In this document: piece after piece, positions 53,057 through 62,858 of the stretch
How positions within the stretch are numbered: the first letter of the stretch is position 1
Layout: each line of letters begins with the position of its first letter
Source: JBBSDP01 sp963754335
Lineage (GTDB): Bacteria; Planctomycetota; Phycisphaerae; Tepidisphaerales; Tepidisphaeraceae
Length of the DNA: 64,000 nt
Assembly: GCA_963754335.1 (NCBI GenBank)
Contig: CAVWFQ010000005.1
Span: forward strand, 496,001-560,000
Direction: 5' to 3'
Position numbers and translations under genes: made by a program
The notes under the pieces: generated by a model
What the model was told of the DNA's origin: nothing
The model's database searches: none
The model's input: only the letters and a program-made list of their open reading frames with translations

Positions 53057-53899
53057 ATGAAAGCGTTTGCCAGGCGATGTCATGCCGCCGCAAATCGTTC
53101 GTGCGCTTCCGCGATGATTGAAGGGCTCGAGACGCGTCGCATGCTGTCGGCGGCGCCGGAGGCGCAGATCACGCCGCTGGCGGCGGTTCCGCAGATCAAA
53201 GTGATGCCAGCGGCGTCGGCGAAGATCATGGCGGGCAAAACCCGTCACGAAACAGTCACGATTCAAAATACCGCGGCGGCGAGTGAGACCGAGGTCGTTA
53301 CGATCACGCTTGCGCCATCGATCGACGGGACCACCGCCTGCGGTTCATACAGCACGCCGAGCATGACGCGGACTCTCACGATCGAGGGCCACAGCCGCGC
53401 GAGCGTTCGGGTTCCCTTTGTTGCGCCGGTGACCCTCGCGGCCGGCTCGTATCGCACACTGGCCACGGTGCAGGTCGGCGCAGAGACCCTCACTGCCGCG
53501 GCCCCGCGCATGTACACGCTGACGCTGCCGGCGGTGGCAGTCAGCACCCCCGATCTGGTCGGCGATTACGCCGGCCTTATCACCGGAACCCACTTCAGCA
53601 GAGGCAACCTGTTCGCGGATACGGCGACTTTCTCCTGGGAAACGACTGATCAGACCACCAGCGGCATGTCGGGGCTCTTTTCTGTCGGCACGGGGCAATC
53701 CGCCGGCACGATGAACGGCTCAGAGCTGAGCAACGGCAGGATTCACTTCACGCTCAAGTCCGATGACATCAACTATGTCGTCACCGGCAAAGTGATGCAT
53801 AACGGCGCAATGATCAAGGGGCACTTCAGCGGAAAGCTGACTGACAATATTTTTCCCGCGATTGATGGGCAATTCAGGATTTTTCGGCAAGGGACGTAG
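53057..53899 (+). CDS. Exported surface protein with LEPR-type N-terminal motif
   Basis: 280 residues. N-terminus 'MIEGLETRRMLSAAPEAQIT' near 21-40 is the planctomycete 'LExRxLLSA' signal seen at starts of large extracellular proteins. A CARDB/adhesin-like beta domain follows ('RASVRVPFVAPVTLAAGSYR', 75-160), then 'LVGDYAGLITGTHFSRGNLF' and a C-terminal domain. AGGAG lies 6 nt before ATG 53057. Unknown function. Confidence 0.75.
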   Translation: MKAFARRCHAAANRSCASAMIEGLETRRMLSAAPEAQITPLAAVPQIKVMPAASAKIMAGKTRHETVTIQNTAAASETEVVTITLAPSIDGTTACGSYSTPSMTRTLTIEGHSRASVRVPFVAPVTLAAGSYRTLATVQVGAETLTAAAPRMYTLTLPAVAVSTPDLVGDYAGLITGTHFSRGNLFADTATFSWETTDQTTSGMSGLFSVGTGQSAGTMNGSELSNGRIHFTLKSDDINYVVTGKVMHNGAMIKGHFSGKLTDNIFPAIDGQFRIFRQGT

Positions 53900-54145
53900 G
53901 GGCGGCGTTGACGTATTGCGACGCCAGGAACGCCGGGAGCGACAATCAATTGCAGCAGAGAGAAGTACCGCACAAACGGACCCATTGTGCCACAGAGTTC
54001 CCGCGCCACGGAATGCGCTGGAATGCAACGGTTTTGGGCACTTTGATCACGTCTCACTTCCCGCTTGACGTCGCACCGGCCAGCGCGGATTGCAATTTGA
54101 CCGCATAGAATCAACGGCGGCCCAAACCTACCGAAAGGACTGACG

Positions 54146-54919
54146 ATGCGTCGGAATTCGACCGTTCTCATATTCGTTCTGGCGCTCCTGAATGGCGGCA
54201 CTGTCGAAAAGTTGCGCGCGGCGAATCCGCCTGTGGCGGAGGCCGCAACGGACAAGGCGGCGCCGACGACGCAGCCCGCTTCGTGCGACGTGAAACTCGC
54301 CTATGCCGCCGGACTGGATTTCGGCGTCGAGCTGCGCGAAATGCTCAAATCCGACAACATGACTGCGGATCAGGCGATGATCCTTCGCGGCGTGCTGGAC
54401 GGACTGAATGATCTCCCGCTTCTTTATTCCCAGGAGGACATGCAAAAGGCCTCCCAAAACGTCGAACGATTCACGGCGCAGCGGCGTGCCCAGGTCCAGT
54501 ACGCTTCCAATCCGGAATTCAAACGAATCGCTGACGCGAATCTCGCTCGGAGCCAATCGCTTCTCAAAGACAATGCCGCGATCGAAGGGACGGAAACCCT
54601 TCCCAATGGCATCGAGGTCAAGGTGCTGAGAGAAGGGTCGGGGCGCGTTATGGGCAACGCGAAAAAGATCACCGTCAACTGCGAAATTTCTCTCGCCGAC
54701 GGCACGTTGATCCGGTCAACCGAAGCGGGCAAGCCGATGACCGTCGAGACGGCGAACCTCCTTCCCGATGTCGTGCAGGCGATGGAGGGAATGCATCTGG
54801 GGGCAAAGTGGAAGATCGTGGTGCCGCCGGAGCGCACGTTCGGGCTTGGCGGAAAATCGCCGCTGATCGGGCCCAATCAAGCCGTCGCGCTCGTGGTCGA
54901 ATTGATCAGTGCCGAGTGA
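54146..54919 (+). CDS. Exported FKBP-type peptidyl-prolyl isomerase
   Basis: 257 residues. Signal peptide (MRRNSTVLIFVLALLNGGTV), FkpA/Mip-like N-terminal helices ('AYAAGLDFGVELREMLKSDN', 50-150), then the FKBP core from about 160 ('ETLPNGIEVKVLREGSG', 'GMHLGAKWKIVVPPERTFGL', 'VALVVELIS'). Probably a periplasmic foldase, dimerised by the helices. Some FKBP active-site aromatics are not obvious, so activity is uncertain. Confidence 0.85.
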   Translation: MRRNSTVLIFVLALLNGGTVEKLRAANPPVAEAATDKAAPTTQPASCDVKLAYAAGLDFGVELREMLKSDNMTADQAMILRGVLDGLNDLPLLYSQEDMQKASQNVERFTAQRRAQVQYASNPEFKRIADANLARSQSLLKDNAAIEGTETLPNGIEVKVLREGSGRVMGNAKKITVNCEISLADGTLIRSTEAGKPMTVETANLLPDVVQAMEGMHLGAKWKIVVPPERTFGLGGKSPLIGPNQAVALVVELISAE

Positions 54920-54968
54920 TTCTCACCCGGCTTGCGAGAGTGAATGCTTCCAAAACGGGAGGCTCCCT

Positions 54969-55835
54969 ATGAATTTCAAGCTAACCCTCCGGCAAACCCT
55001 GGGCGCCGCCGTGGGAATTATCCTGCTGTCATGTCTGGAGGCGCACGGGCAATACGATCTGCCCGGATTGGGTTCGCAGGTCGCGCAGGCGAGGTCGGCG
55101 TACGATGATTCCCTCGACCGGCTCGTCCAGATCCGCAACGGCGAAATGCTGCAGGCCCAGGCCTCACAGGCATACGTGGCAGCCAAACAGGCCGTCGCCG
55201 ACACCTACCAGCATTACAAGGACGATCAGACCCGAACGGCCGCCGACCTCGAAACGAGCAGTTCCGATTATCGTCAGCTTCTCAAACAGAAGCAGGACGT
55301 GCAGACGCAGCTCGAGGCAGCCCGGAAGGATCCCGGCACGACGGTTCAGCAATTCAACGATCTGTACAACGACAAATCGGCGATCGACAAGCAGATGCGG
55401 GCGATGCAGGCCGCCGCGATCGAAAAGGCCGGCGGCGGAGAGCGCTATCAACAGTGGCAAACCGCCTCGCGCGACCTGGAAACGCTTCAAGCCCAAATCA
55501 AAGCACAGATCGAAAGATCACCCGCGGTCGTCACCGCACAAGCGGAAGTGGATGCCGCCAAATCCAACGTTGACCGCCTCAACATCCAACTGGCCAGCGC
55601 CCGCGCCGCCGACAACGCGGCCGCCGCGGCGCAGGAAAACAGCGCGGCGTACGACCAGGCAAATTCCGCCCTCGGATACAACGGCTACGGCTCCGATCCC
55701 TACGGCTATGGTTATGGCTACGGCTACGGCACGGTCATCATCCGCCACCCCCACAGAACCTACCGCGGCGGGTACATTGGCGCTCACGGCGGTGGAGGGA
55801 GACGAACTGGAGGAGCGGGAGGCCACCGGAGGTGA
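54969..55835 (+). CDS. Exported coiled-coil protein with Gly-Tyr tail
   Basis: 288 residues. Signal peptide (MNFKLTLRQTLGAAVGIILL), a long coiled coil (about 30-235, 'LRKQKQDVQTQLEAARKD'-like heptads, Ala/Gln-rich) and a 'GYGYGYGYG' tract before a Gly/Arg-rich end. GGGAGG lies 8 nt upstream. Partner of the protein at 7826 by its Gly-Tyr tract. Function unknown. It follows the FKBP gene by 49 bp. Confidence 0.7.
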   Translation: MNFKLTLRQTLGAAVGIILLSCLEAHGQYDLPGLGSQVAQARSAYDDSLDRLVQIRNGEMLQAQASQAYVAAKQAVADTYQHYKDDQTRTAADLETSSSDYRQLLKQKQDVQTQLEAARKDPGTTVQQFNDLYNDKSAIDKQMRAMQAAAIEKAGGGERYQQWQTASRDLETLQAQIKAQIERSPAVVTAQAEVDAAKSNVDRLNIQLASARAADNAAAAAQENSAAYDQANSALGYNGYGSDPYGYGYGYGYGTVIIRHPHRTYRGGYIGAHGGGGRRTGGAGGHRR

Positions 55836-55903
55836 GGGGGGGGTAATTCGACGGACCATGGTGTGAGCAGTGACGATGGTGATCTATGCGACGTCCCGGA
55901 AAG

Positions 55904-55959
55904 GTAGGGTGGGCTCGGCTCACCACGAGCCGAAAAGTGGTGGGCCGAGCCCAACCTAC
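55904..55959. repeat. Dispersed palindrome (GTAGGGTGGGCTCGG family)
   Basis: GTAGGGTGGGCTCGGC and GCCGAGCCCAACCTAC, with CACCACGAGCCGAAAAGTGG in the centre, form a compact 56-bp hairpin. Lies between an exported protein gene and the exopolysaccharide region. Confidence 0.75.
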
Positions 55960-56217
55960 ATGGTCAGTCGCGGCGAGCATGCACTGACCGACAGCGCGAT
56001 TTTCGGGCCTCGACCGGACGCTGGAAAAATCAGCGTAGTGGCCCATCGTCACGCAAACGCGCTCATCTAAAAAACCTTCGCCCTCTATATATAGGCGAAA
56101 AAGTGACGTTTTGGTGCTTAACTTCCTGTCACAGCAGGCGATAAATTTTTGCAAGTGGGAAGGGTTTTTCTGCGCATCAGACGTCATTAATATGATGCTT
56201 CTTGTTCACAACTCATT

Positions 56218-57304
56218 TCATCCACCCAGCCCCGGCGGCGGCGTGGTGGTCGGCTGGGCGAGGGACACTTGCGTGACCAGTGGCACAAATCCCAGCGCGC
56301 TCGATTGCGCGTAGGCGTTTTCCGCGTCGGCTTCAATCAAGGCGTAATCGATCGTGAAGACCGGCTTTCCCGCGTTTTGGAAAACCTGATATTCGCCGAT
56401 TCGCCCGGCGGCGACGGAAGGATCGGTGGCGATGTCTCCGCCGGCGGGGTCGCCCCAGGGGGAGTTGGGGGTGCCGGAATACCAGGTGTCCTCGAAGGCC
56501 ATGCCGTTTACATCGCCGACAAACGCGGGATCCACGCGGGCCAGATCCTCGGCGTTAAGAGAGAGAACATTTCCCGCGGGGTTGATCTTTCGAAAGGTGG
56601 CGCCGATGCGCGATACGAAACTGACCATCGCGGTCGCCGGATTGATGTGTGCTTTGCCGGCGGCGGCCGCCACGGCTGAATAGGTATAATCGCCGACGTT
56701 ATCCAGGAGCAACCCATCGAACCCGGCCCTGGCGATGCGCCGCACGATCCCAATATTTCCCAGATAGAGGTTTTGCCAGGCAGCGCTCCAGTACGCCACG
56801 GGAAAGCTCCCCGACCATCCGAACGGATCGGTCTGGAGAATAAAACCGGGATTACCCGCGTGATTCGTCTGCGGCTGTTTCCAATTGCTTTGCCAATAAG
56901 CGCGAAAGTCCTGCGCCTCACCGATATTCAAGTAAGCCAGCACGACACGGCTCGGATCATTGGCTTTGAGCTGGGCAACCGCGGCGGCCATGTCGAAGCT
57001 GGCGTCACCTTTAAGGGTGGCGGTTGGATCAACAATGAGCATATCGTCATCGCTATTCGCGAGAGACTGGGCCAACGAGGGGTCGGACAGGGGAGACAGC
57101 ACATATTCAAAGGATTTCACCGAAGATAGCGGCATTGTGACGGAAGTGACGTTGCGCGTCGCAGCCTGAACTACGCGATCCTGCGAATACCCGTCCACCA
57201 TTCCGGAATTCGGCAACGACGGCGCGGCTGACGCGCAGCGCACGATTTTCCAAGCTCTCGATCAGCGGATATCGCGATGATGAGGCTTTTGGGGGTGGCG
57301 TCAT
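56218..57304 (-). CDS. GH114/MJ1477-like glycoside hydrolase with surface signal, one frameshift
   Basis: N-terminus 'SRYPLIESLENRALR' is a LEPR-type signal. After a frame break near 57235 the body (about 330 residues) has 'VLAYLNIGEAQDFRAYW', 'GFDGLLLDNVGDYTY' and 'LSLNAEDLARVDPAFVGDVN', the TIM-barrel motifs of endo-alpha-1,4-polygalactosaminidase-like enzymes. Located at the end of the exopolysaccharide operon, it may trim or depolymerise the polymer. Ends with a Pro/Gly tail. Confidence 0.8.
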
Positions 57305-57337
57305 AGAACATCGTCGCGCTGCTGCCTGGCGGATCCC

Positions 57338-58435
57338 TTACACCGTCTCAAGCACCCTTAACTGCGAGTCATCCGTCTTACGGATTTCAAAACGGGGCAG
57401 CAGATAAGCGTCCAACAATCGGCCCGCCTGGGGCAGATACATTGGAAAAGTGTGCAAGATGATACGGCCTACGTTATAGCGAACGTCCGCAAGGCAGGCT
57501 GCGAACGTAATGGCGGCGAAGCACGATATGTCCCACGGAAACCGCCGCCAGGCCCACCGGACGCCGCTTTGATCGCGGCTGCCAAGCCAGGAGAGGACGA
57601 CCAACGCGACCATGATGAGAAGGGGCACGCCATTCAGCACAATTCCCTTTGCCGAAAATGTCGCCTGGGCGGTACTGATCACATCTCCAATCCAGCGGGT
57701 CGGATCGGTTTGCTGCTCGCTGCCCCCGGCGCGCACGACCATACGGAAGCCCGCATAGACAAAGAGTGCCGCCAACGTCGGGAGGATCCATTTCACGACG
57801 ACTCGGGCTTGCCCATCGCGCCGAATGAGGACTTCCACCAATCTGACTGACCAGAACGCAAAAAAAATGATCGGAATTTTCTCATCGATCCCCGCGGAGA
57901 TGATCATCAGCGGGGCATAGATGAGAGGCCTTTCGATGTTGTAGAGAATGAGTGCGATCGTCGCGATCACGACCGAGTCGATCCCACCGCAATGGCCTAA
58001 CAATCCAAACGCCACGGCTGCGAGGAGCAGGGCGGACACCGGCCTCACGCCGAGCCGGCGGGTCGCAATCAGGTACGTCAGCCAGGAGGTCAGGAGCATG
58101 CCTGCATACCAGGACATCGAAACCGCTTCGATTGCCCGGAGCTGCGTGAGATCCATGTCCGGAAGGAGCGTGAACCGATAAAGCGGCAGAATGTAATAAA
58201 GCGGCACGGCGACGACGACCGCCAGCGGACGATAAACGAATGGGGCGTTCGGCGGCGAGCCGCCGTGCCGGACCATCCAGCGCAGATAGGAGAAATAATC
58301 GTCGATGGGCGTGTCGTGAAAAGCGGCGCTCCGATAGATATCGAAAAAGGTGGGGATTGTGATCAAAACGAACAGGATCGCGCAGATCAGCATCGGGATG
58401 CGCGTTCCCGCCGGAGTTATATTTTTTTGCAGCAC
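57338..58435 (-). CDS. Polytopic membrane protein of the exopolysaccharide operon
   Basis: 365 residues with about nine hydrophobic segments. The first periplasmic loop has 'AAFHDTPIDDYFSYLRWMVR' (Asp-Asp as in GT-C enzymes or acyltransferases) and 'APFVYRPLAVVVAVPLYYIL'. No family is recognised. GTG 58435 has AAAGGA 6 nt upstream and overlaps the end of the polymerase gene by a few bases, so the genes are coupled. Possibly a glycosyltransferase or polymerase partner. Confidence 0.7.
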   Translation of the reverse strand: MLQKNITPAGTRIPMLICAILFVLITIPTFFDIYRSAAFHDTPIDDYFSYLRWMVRHGGSPPNAPFVYRPLAVVVAVPLYYILPLYRFTLLPDMDLTQLRAIEAVSMSWYAGMLLTSWLTYLIATRRLGVRPVSALLLAAVAFGLLGHCGGIDSVVIATIALILYNIERPLIYAPLMIISAGIDEKIPIIFFAFWSVRLVEVLIRRDGQARVVVKWILPTLAALFVYAGFRMVVRAGGSEQQTDPTRWIGDVISTAQATFSAKGIVLNGVPLLIMVALVVLSWLGSRDQSGVRWAWRRFPWDISCFAAITFAACLADVRYNVGRIILHTFPMYLPQAGRLLDAYLLPRFEIRKTDDSQLRVLETV

Positions 58436-58436
58436 G

Positions 58437-59891
58437 TTATCCTTTCGGGCTAAGCGGGTTTGAGTCCCCGAGCGAAACATCCGCATCCGATGTTTCGACG
58501 AGGGGGTCGGTCCAGGATGGATTGCGATACCGTTTCGGTGGCTCGGCGGATGCAGCGAATTCTCGCGCAGGTGGGCTGGGCTCGGAGACACAGACCGACG
58601 GCCAGACGACCAGCCAGCCGAAGGCAACCCAGATGGGAAGAAGCTGGCCATAGCTGGTGATGAACGTGATGCCGATGAGCCAAACCAAGGCGATCGTCAC
58701 GAAGGCCAAATTGAATCGACTGGTGCGCCAGATTCTGCACAGCGACGCGCCGATCCCCAAAAGCACCGCGGTCCCGACCACTCCGGTTTCATAAACGTAG
58801 ACGAGCAGGACGCTCCAGATCGAACCAATGCCTGAAGCCTTATAGACCGCGTTTGAGCCGAGCCCTATGCCGAGCCCGAAAAGGATGGTCGCGGGATCAC
58901 TCTGGGCGAAAACGGAATATCCAATGATCAGTGAACTGGAGCGTTCATCCCAGGAGCCGTTGGGTGTGCGCAATTCGCCGCCGATTCGATCGGTCATGGT
59001 CATGACGCCCCACCAGACGACCAGCGGTAAAATCAGTCCAAACACGATCGCGACGACTCCAAACGTGCGCCGCGTGGCTTTGGCCTTGATGAGCCAGTTC
59101 AGTCCGAACAGTACCAGAGCGGCGAGTGTCACGGCCACGTGGCCCGACCGAGACTGAATAATGAGCGCCAGCCCCCCCGCCGAAGCCGACAAGAACAGCA
59201 CGCGCTGCCAGCGAGCGGGCGGCTGGCGAAATCGGACGATGCCGCAGGCCTCGGCGACCCACAGGAGGATGAAAGGCGCGAGGGAGCTCGACATCGCGGA
59301 CGGCTCGGGAAAAATGCCAAACGGGCGCTGCGAGTACTTTGCAATCGAAAGCGCGCTGTCCTGCACGCTGCTGAACGATTGGTTCACATAAAGATCAGGC
59401 AGCGGAAATTCGCCGTTGGAAAAACTGTAAACCTGCAACAACCCGACCGCCGTATGAAGCAGTGTGGCCAACGCAATGCCGATGAGCAATTGAAGTCCGT
59501 GGCGGGGAGCGTAAATCAGGACCGCGACCAGGGTGAGGCACGTCAGACACCATCCGAGAATCGCCTTGAAGCAAAGATCCATGTCTCCGCTGCCGCTCCA
59601 CTCAGCATTGACCGCGGAGAGGAGCATCGGCAGCAGGATCAAAGGGTAAAGGATGGCCGATTTCTGCCGCCGCAGGCTTGTCAGACCGCAAATGAGCAGT
59701 AACAGAACGGTCAACACGTTCCCCATCTGGACGGCTGTCGCGTTGCCGATGGAAACCGATGGATAGGGCAGGAAACTGAGAAAACCGAGGAGGCCGACGA
59801 GCGGTCCGACGGCCCGGTCAACGAAGCCTTCGGCGAGCATCTTCGGCGCGCGGGGCGTGTAAAGCGGAATTCTGCTGGTGGCGGCGGTCAC
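58437..59891 (-). CDS. O-antigen polymerase/ligase family protein (Wzy-like)
   Basis: 484 residues with about 12 membrane segments and the long periplasmic loop ('LPDLYVNQSFSSVQDSALSI', 'GIFPEPSAMSSSLAPFILLW', 'QSRSGHVAVTLAALVLFGLN') of the Wzy_C/O-antigen ligase family. GTG 59891 overlaps the TGA of the glycosyltransferase (GTGA), which decides the start. The polar tail has no membrane segment. Polymerises lipid-linked repeat units. Confidence 0.85.
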   Translation of the reverse strand: MTAATSRIPLYTPRAPKMLAEGFVDRAVGPLVGLLGFLSFLPYPSVSIGNATAVQMGNVLTVLLLLICGLTSLRRQKSAILYPLILLPMLLSAVNAEWSGSGDMDLCFKAILGWCLTCLTLVAVLIYAPRHGLQLLIGIALATLLHTAVGLLQVYSFSNGEFPLPDLYVNQSFSSVQDSALSIAKYSQRPFGIFPEPSAMSSSLAPFILLWVAEACGIVRFRQPPARWQRVLFLSASAGGLALIIQSRSGHVAVTLAALVLFGLNWLIKAKATRRTFGVVAIVFGLILPLVVWWGVMTMTDRIGGELRTPNGSWDERSSSLIIGYSVFAQSDPATILFGLGIGLGSNAVYKASGIGSIWSVLLVYVYETGVVGTAVLLGIGASLCRIWRTSRFNLAFVTIALVWLIGITFITSYGQLLPIWVAFGWLVVWPSVCVSEPSPPAREFAASAEPPKRYRNPSWTDPLVETSDADVSLGDSNPLSPKG

Positions 59892-61111
59892 GACTGGGCG
59901 CTCCCCGCCAGCGCCGGCGCCTGTTCCAATTCCACCGGCTTCTCGCTGAGCACCTTCGAGTAGAGATCGTTTGTGACTACCGCGGCCGTCTCCCATGAGA
60001 GGCCGCGCTTGGCCGCGCGAAGCTGCGCGACCAGTTCGGCGCGATCAGCCTTTTCAAACAAGTCGCGGATCGCCGCGGCGAGATGAGACGCGGTGAATTC
60101 GCCGAAGGTCCGACCGATCTTGAATTGATCGAAGAGCTCGCCAACCGCCCCGAAATTTCCTGCGACAATGGGCAACTCGTTGACCAGACCCATGAAGGCC
60201 ACGCCGCTGGCGCCTTTGAACTCCGGCTTGTAAGGGAGGACCACGGCGCTGTGCGTGGCGAAAAGCTCGGCCGCTTCGTCATCGGAGACGAATCGCGGAA
60301 TCACCTCGATCGACATTCCCGATTCCTGAAGCTGGCGGATTTTCGGCATCGCCTCCCGTTCGAAATATTCCTTTTCGCTCGGATCTCCGGCAATCGTCAG
60401 GCTGTAGCCGGGAAGAGATCTGGCGGCTTCGAGAAGAAGATCGAGGCCCTTGTTGCGGCGGATAATTCCGAAAAACAGCAGCTTCTTCCAGTTCAGGCGT
60501 TCTTCGATCGACGGAATGGCCTTGGGCTTGAGCGAAGTCCAGACGCCGTGCGGAACGACCTGAATCGGCGGATGCGGATCGCCCAGTAGGCCGGCCAGTT
60601 CGCCGGCCATCGCCTGAGTGTGAACCAGCAGTGCATCGCAGGCGAGACAGGTGCGCCGATGCCAGTGGTTATAAAGCTTTGGCGAAACCAGCGGCGGCGT
60701 CTTGTGGGCGACGAAGTTGTGGCAGGTATAGACAACGCGCTTGCCCATGCGGCGAATGCGCCGGACCAGCGGCGCACCGAGCCAGAGGGCAAATTCCTGA
60801 AAATGAACGACGCGCACGTCCGGCTGGGCCTCCAGCCATTTCAATAATGCCCGCTCGCGGAGCGGATAATGGGTGGCGCGGTTCCACATCCAGCCGGCCG
60901 TGGTCTTGAATTGACGCCGGTGCTTCAACTCCGGCATGACGTCATGAATCGTGTAGGAACCGGTGCGGAATTGCGCCTCCAGATCTTCGCCGGTGATCAG
61001 TTCGAATTTCCGCCCGCCGCGCGGGTGGGCGGCCAATGCGGTGAGCAGCTCCTGCGTGTAGAGGGCGTGGCCGCCGCCGGCCGAGGGAGTGAACATGCAG
61101 ATCCGATCCAT
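59888..61111 (-). CDS. Glycosyltransferase family 4
   Basis: 407 residues, GT-B fold. 'ICMFTPSAGGGHALYTQELL' (acceptor domain start), 'VVYTCHNFVAHKTPPLV', 'LLFFGIIRRNKGLDLLLEAA' (donor-binding), 'AAELFATHSAVVLPYKPEFK' and 'GASGVAFMGLVNELPIVAGN' (E/G-rich donor site). Probably adds a sugar to the lipid carrier started by the sugar transferase at 62859. ATG 61111 is the only good start. Confidence 0.92.
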   Translation of the reverse strand: MDRICMFTPSAGGGHALYTQELLTALAAHPRGGRKFELITGEDLEAQFRTGSYTIHDVMPELKHRRQFKTTAGWMWNRATHYPLRERALLKWLEAQPDVRVVHFQEFALWLGAPLVRRIRRMGKRVVYTCHNFVAHKTPPLVSPKLYNHWHRRTCLACDALLVHTQAMAGELAGLLGDPHPPIQVVPHGVWTSLKPKAIPSIEERLNWKKLLFFGIIRRNKGLDLLLEAARSLPGYSLTIAGDPSEKEYFEREAMPKIRQLQESGMSIEVIPRFVSDDEAAELFATHSAVVLPYKPEFKGASGVAFMGLVNELPIVAGNFGAVGELFDQFKIGRTFGEFTASHLAAAIRDLFEKADRAELVAQLRAAKRGLSWETAAVVTNDLYSKVLSEKPVELEQAPALAGSAQS

Positions 61112-61198
61112 AGCTCTTATTCCTTTTCGGTATACCGTCGAGCTCGGCCAACGCCGCGGCTGATAGTTTTCGCAAACGAATCGACATTCCGTTCAGTT

Positions 61199-61274
61199 GT
61201 CATCCTGAGGTACTCCGAAGGATCTGCGCCGCATTAAAAACTACGCAGATCCTTCGGATTATCTCAAGATGACA
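61199..61274. repeat. Dispersed palindrome (TGTCATCCTGAGGTACTCCG family)
   Basis: TGTCATCCTGAGGTACTCCG (61199) and the inverted CGGATTATCTCAAGATGACA ending at 61274, both enclosing GAAGGATCTGCG/CGCAGATCCTTC. It provides the stop codon of the flippase (61264-61266). Confidence 0.85.
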
Positions 61275-62798
61275 ATGAGCCTGATGCCGCAGTGGGCACT
61301 ACGGTCATGCCACCCATCGCAGCCGGCGCGATGGGGCCGGCCTCTTCGCGGCGGTTCGAGCGGCTCGAGGCAAGCCGACGAAGAACCATGCTACGAATTC
61401 CAAGAAAATCAAATGAAAACAGGACGCCGCCGTAGATCAGTGCCGCGATGCCCAGTTGCGCGGCCATGGCGAGCGCGCCGCGATACTCTCGCAACGGCCA
61501 GAGAACGATTGCCATCGCTCCGCTCGCCAGCAGCACACGTCCCAGCGCGCCGGTCGGAAACGGAAGCACAAAGTGCCGCCGGCCGACGACGATCGTCAGG
61601 GCGATCGAGACGACGTACGCAAAGACCGACACCCCCGCCGCGCCGTTGATGCCGAAACGAGGGATCGCCCAGAAATTCAGTCCCAGGTTGATCAGCGCCG
61701 CCACGAGCACGATCCAGACCTGGTGGATGGTGCGATGGGCGAACTGGAACGCCGCGTCGAAGTGATACGCCTTGAGCCCGGCGAGAAACGAGCCGAGCGC
61801 GATCAGGGGAATGATCCCCGAAGCCGCGGATCGGAAGCTCTTGCCGAGGAAGCAATGGGCGACATTGGGGGCCAGGAGCGACAATCCGACGACGGACGGA
61901 ATTCCCACCGCCAGCAGGAGCGAGGCGTTGTGGCGCATCTGGTCCTGCGCCGCTTCGCGGCCATGTTCTTCATAAGCGCGAACGGCGATCGGGAACATGG
62001 CCAGCGAAATCACCATCATCAGCAGCGTGAGCGTCTGCATGGTGAAATCGAATCCGACGGAATAGAGGCCGGCGGCCTCGTCGCCGCGCATGGCGGCGAT
62101 CAGAAACCGATCGGAGCTTCCGATCACCACCGCCAAAGCGACGGTCAGCGAGAGGGGAATGCCATAGCGGCAAACGACGGCAAACGCTTCGCGATCGATC
62201 CGGAGCGGCACCTGGATCCAGTCGCGCCGCCAGGCGTAAATGACCGGTCCCAGCATGCCGACGGCCAGGCCGGCGAGCGGCCCCCACCATCCCATGCCCG
62301 CGACGATCAGAAGCGCGCCCAGGCCGGTCGCGATGCCCGAGCGCAACACCTGCAGCATCATGTAATACCAGGGGCGGAGTTCCGAACGGGCGTGCTCGCA
62401 GAACATCTCGAAGGGCGCCTGGATCGCCAGCATCGCCCAGCATGGGAAAATCGCCACCCGCCAGGAATCGGGCAGCGGTACAAACAGGAATAGGCCGACC
62501 GCGGCCACGGCCAGCGCCCCCAGCAGATAAAGCTGGGCGGTCAGCAGCGTCGATTTCAATCGGGCGGTGTCGTGACGCCAGGCGGGCAGATAGCGCACGA
62601 CGCCAGCCGAAGCCATTGAAACAAAAGCGCGTTGAGAAGATTTACCGTAGCCAGAACCAGCGCGTAGCGTCCGTAGGCGGCGGGGCTGAGCAGATGCGTG
62701 AATAGCGGGAGGGCAAGGAACGCCAGGATTCCCGGCAGCCCGCGCGCGGCGAGGTAGATCGCCGTGTGCCGGAAGATGTTTTCGCCGTCTCGCTTCAT
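61264..62798 (-). CDS. Oligosaccharide flippase (Wzx), one frameshift
   Basis: About 511 residues when one G is restored at 62603. 12-14 membrane segments; 'LAARGLPGILAFLALPLFTH' and 'LSPAAYGRYALVLATVNLLN' at the N-terminus, 'GIPLSLTVALAVVIGSSDRF' in the middle. Moves the lipid-linked repeat unit to the periplasm. Last codons and stop come from a dispersed repeat, so the tail may be altered. Between sugar transferase and glycosyltransferase in the operon. Confidence 0.9.
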
Positions 62799-62858
62799 TT
62801 TTCTTATGCCCTTGCCCGGAGTACCGGGCGAGGGAGAAGTGTTTTGCGCTTGGCGACG

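Noticed and set aside
61456..62493. 345-codon plus-strand frame
   Set aside because: Antisense to the flippase, His/Arg/Gln-rich, no family features.
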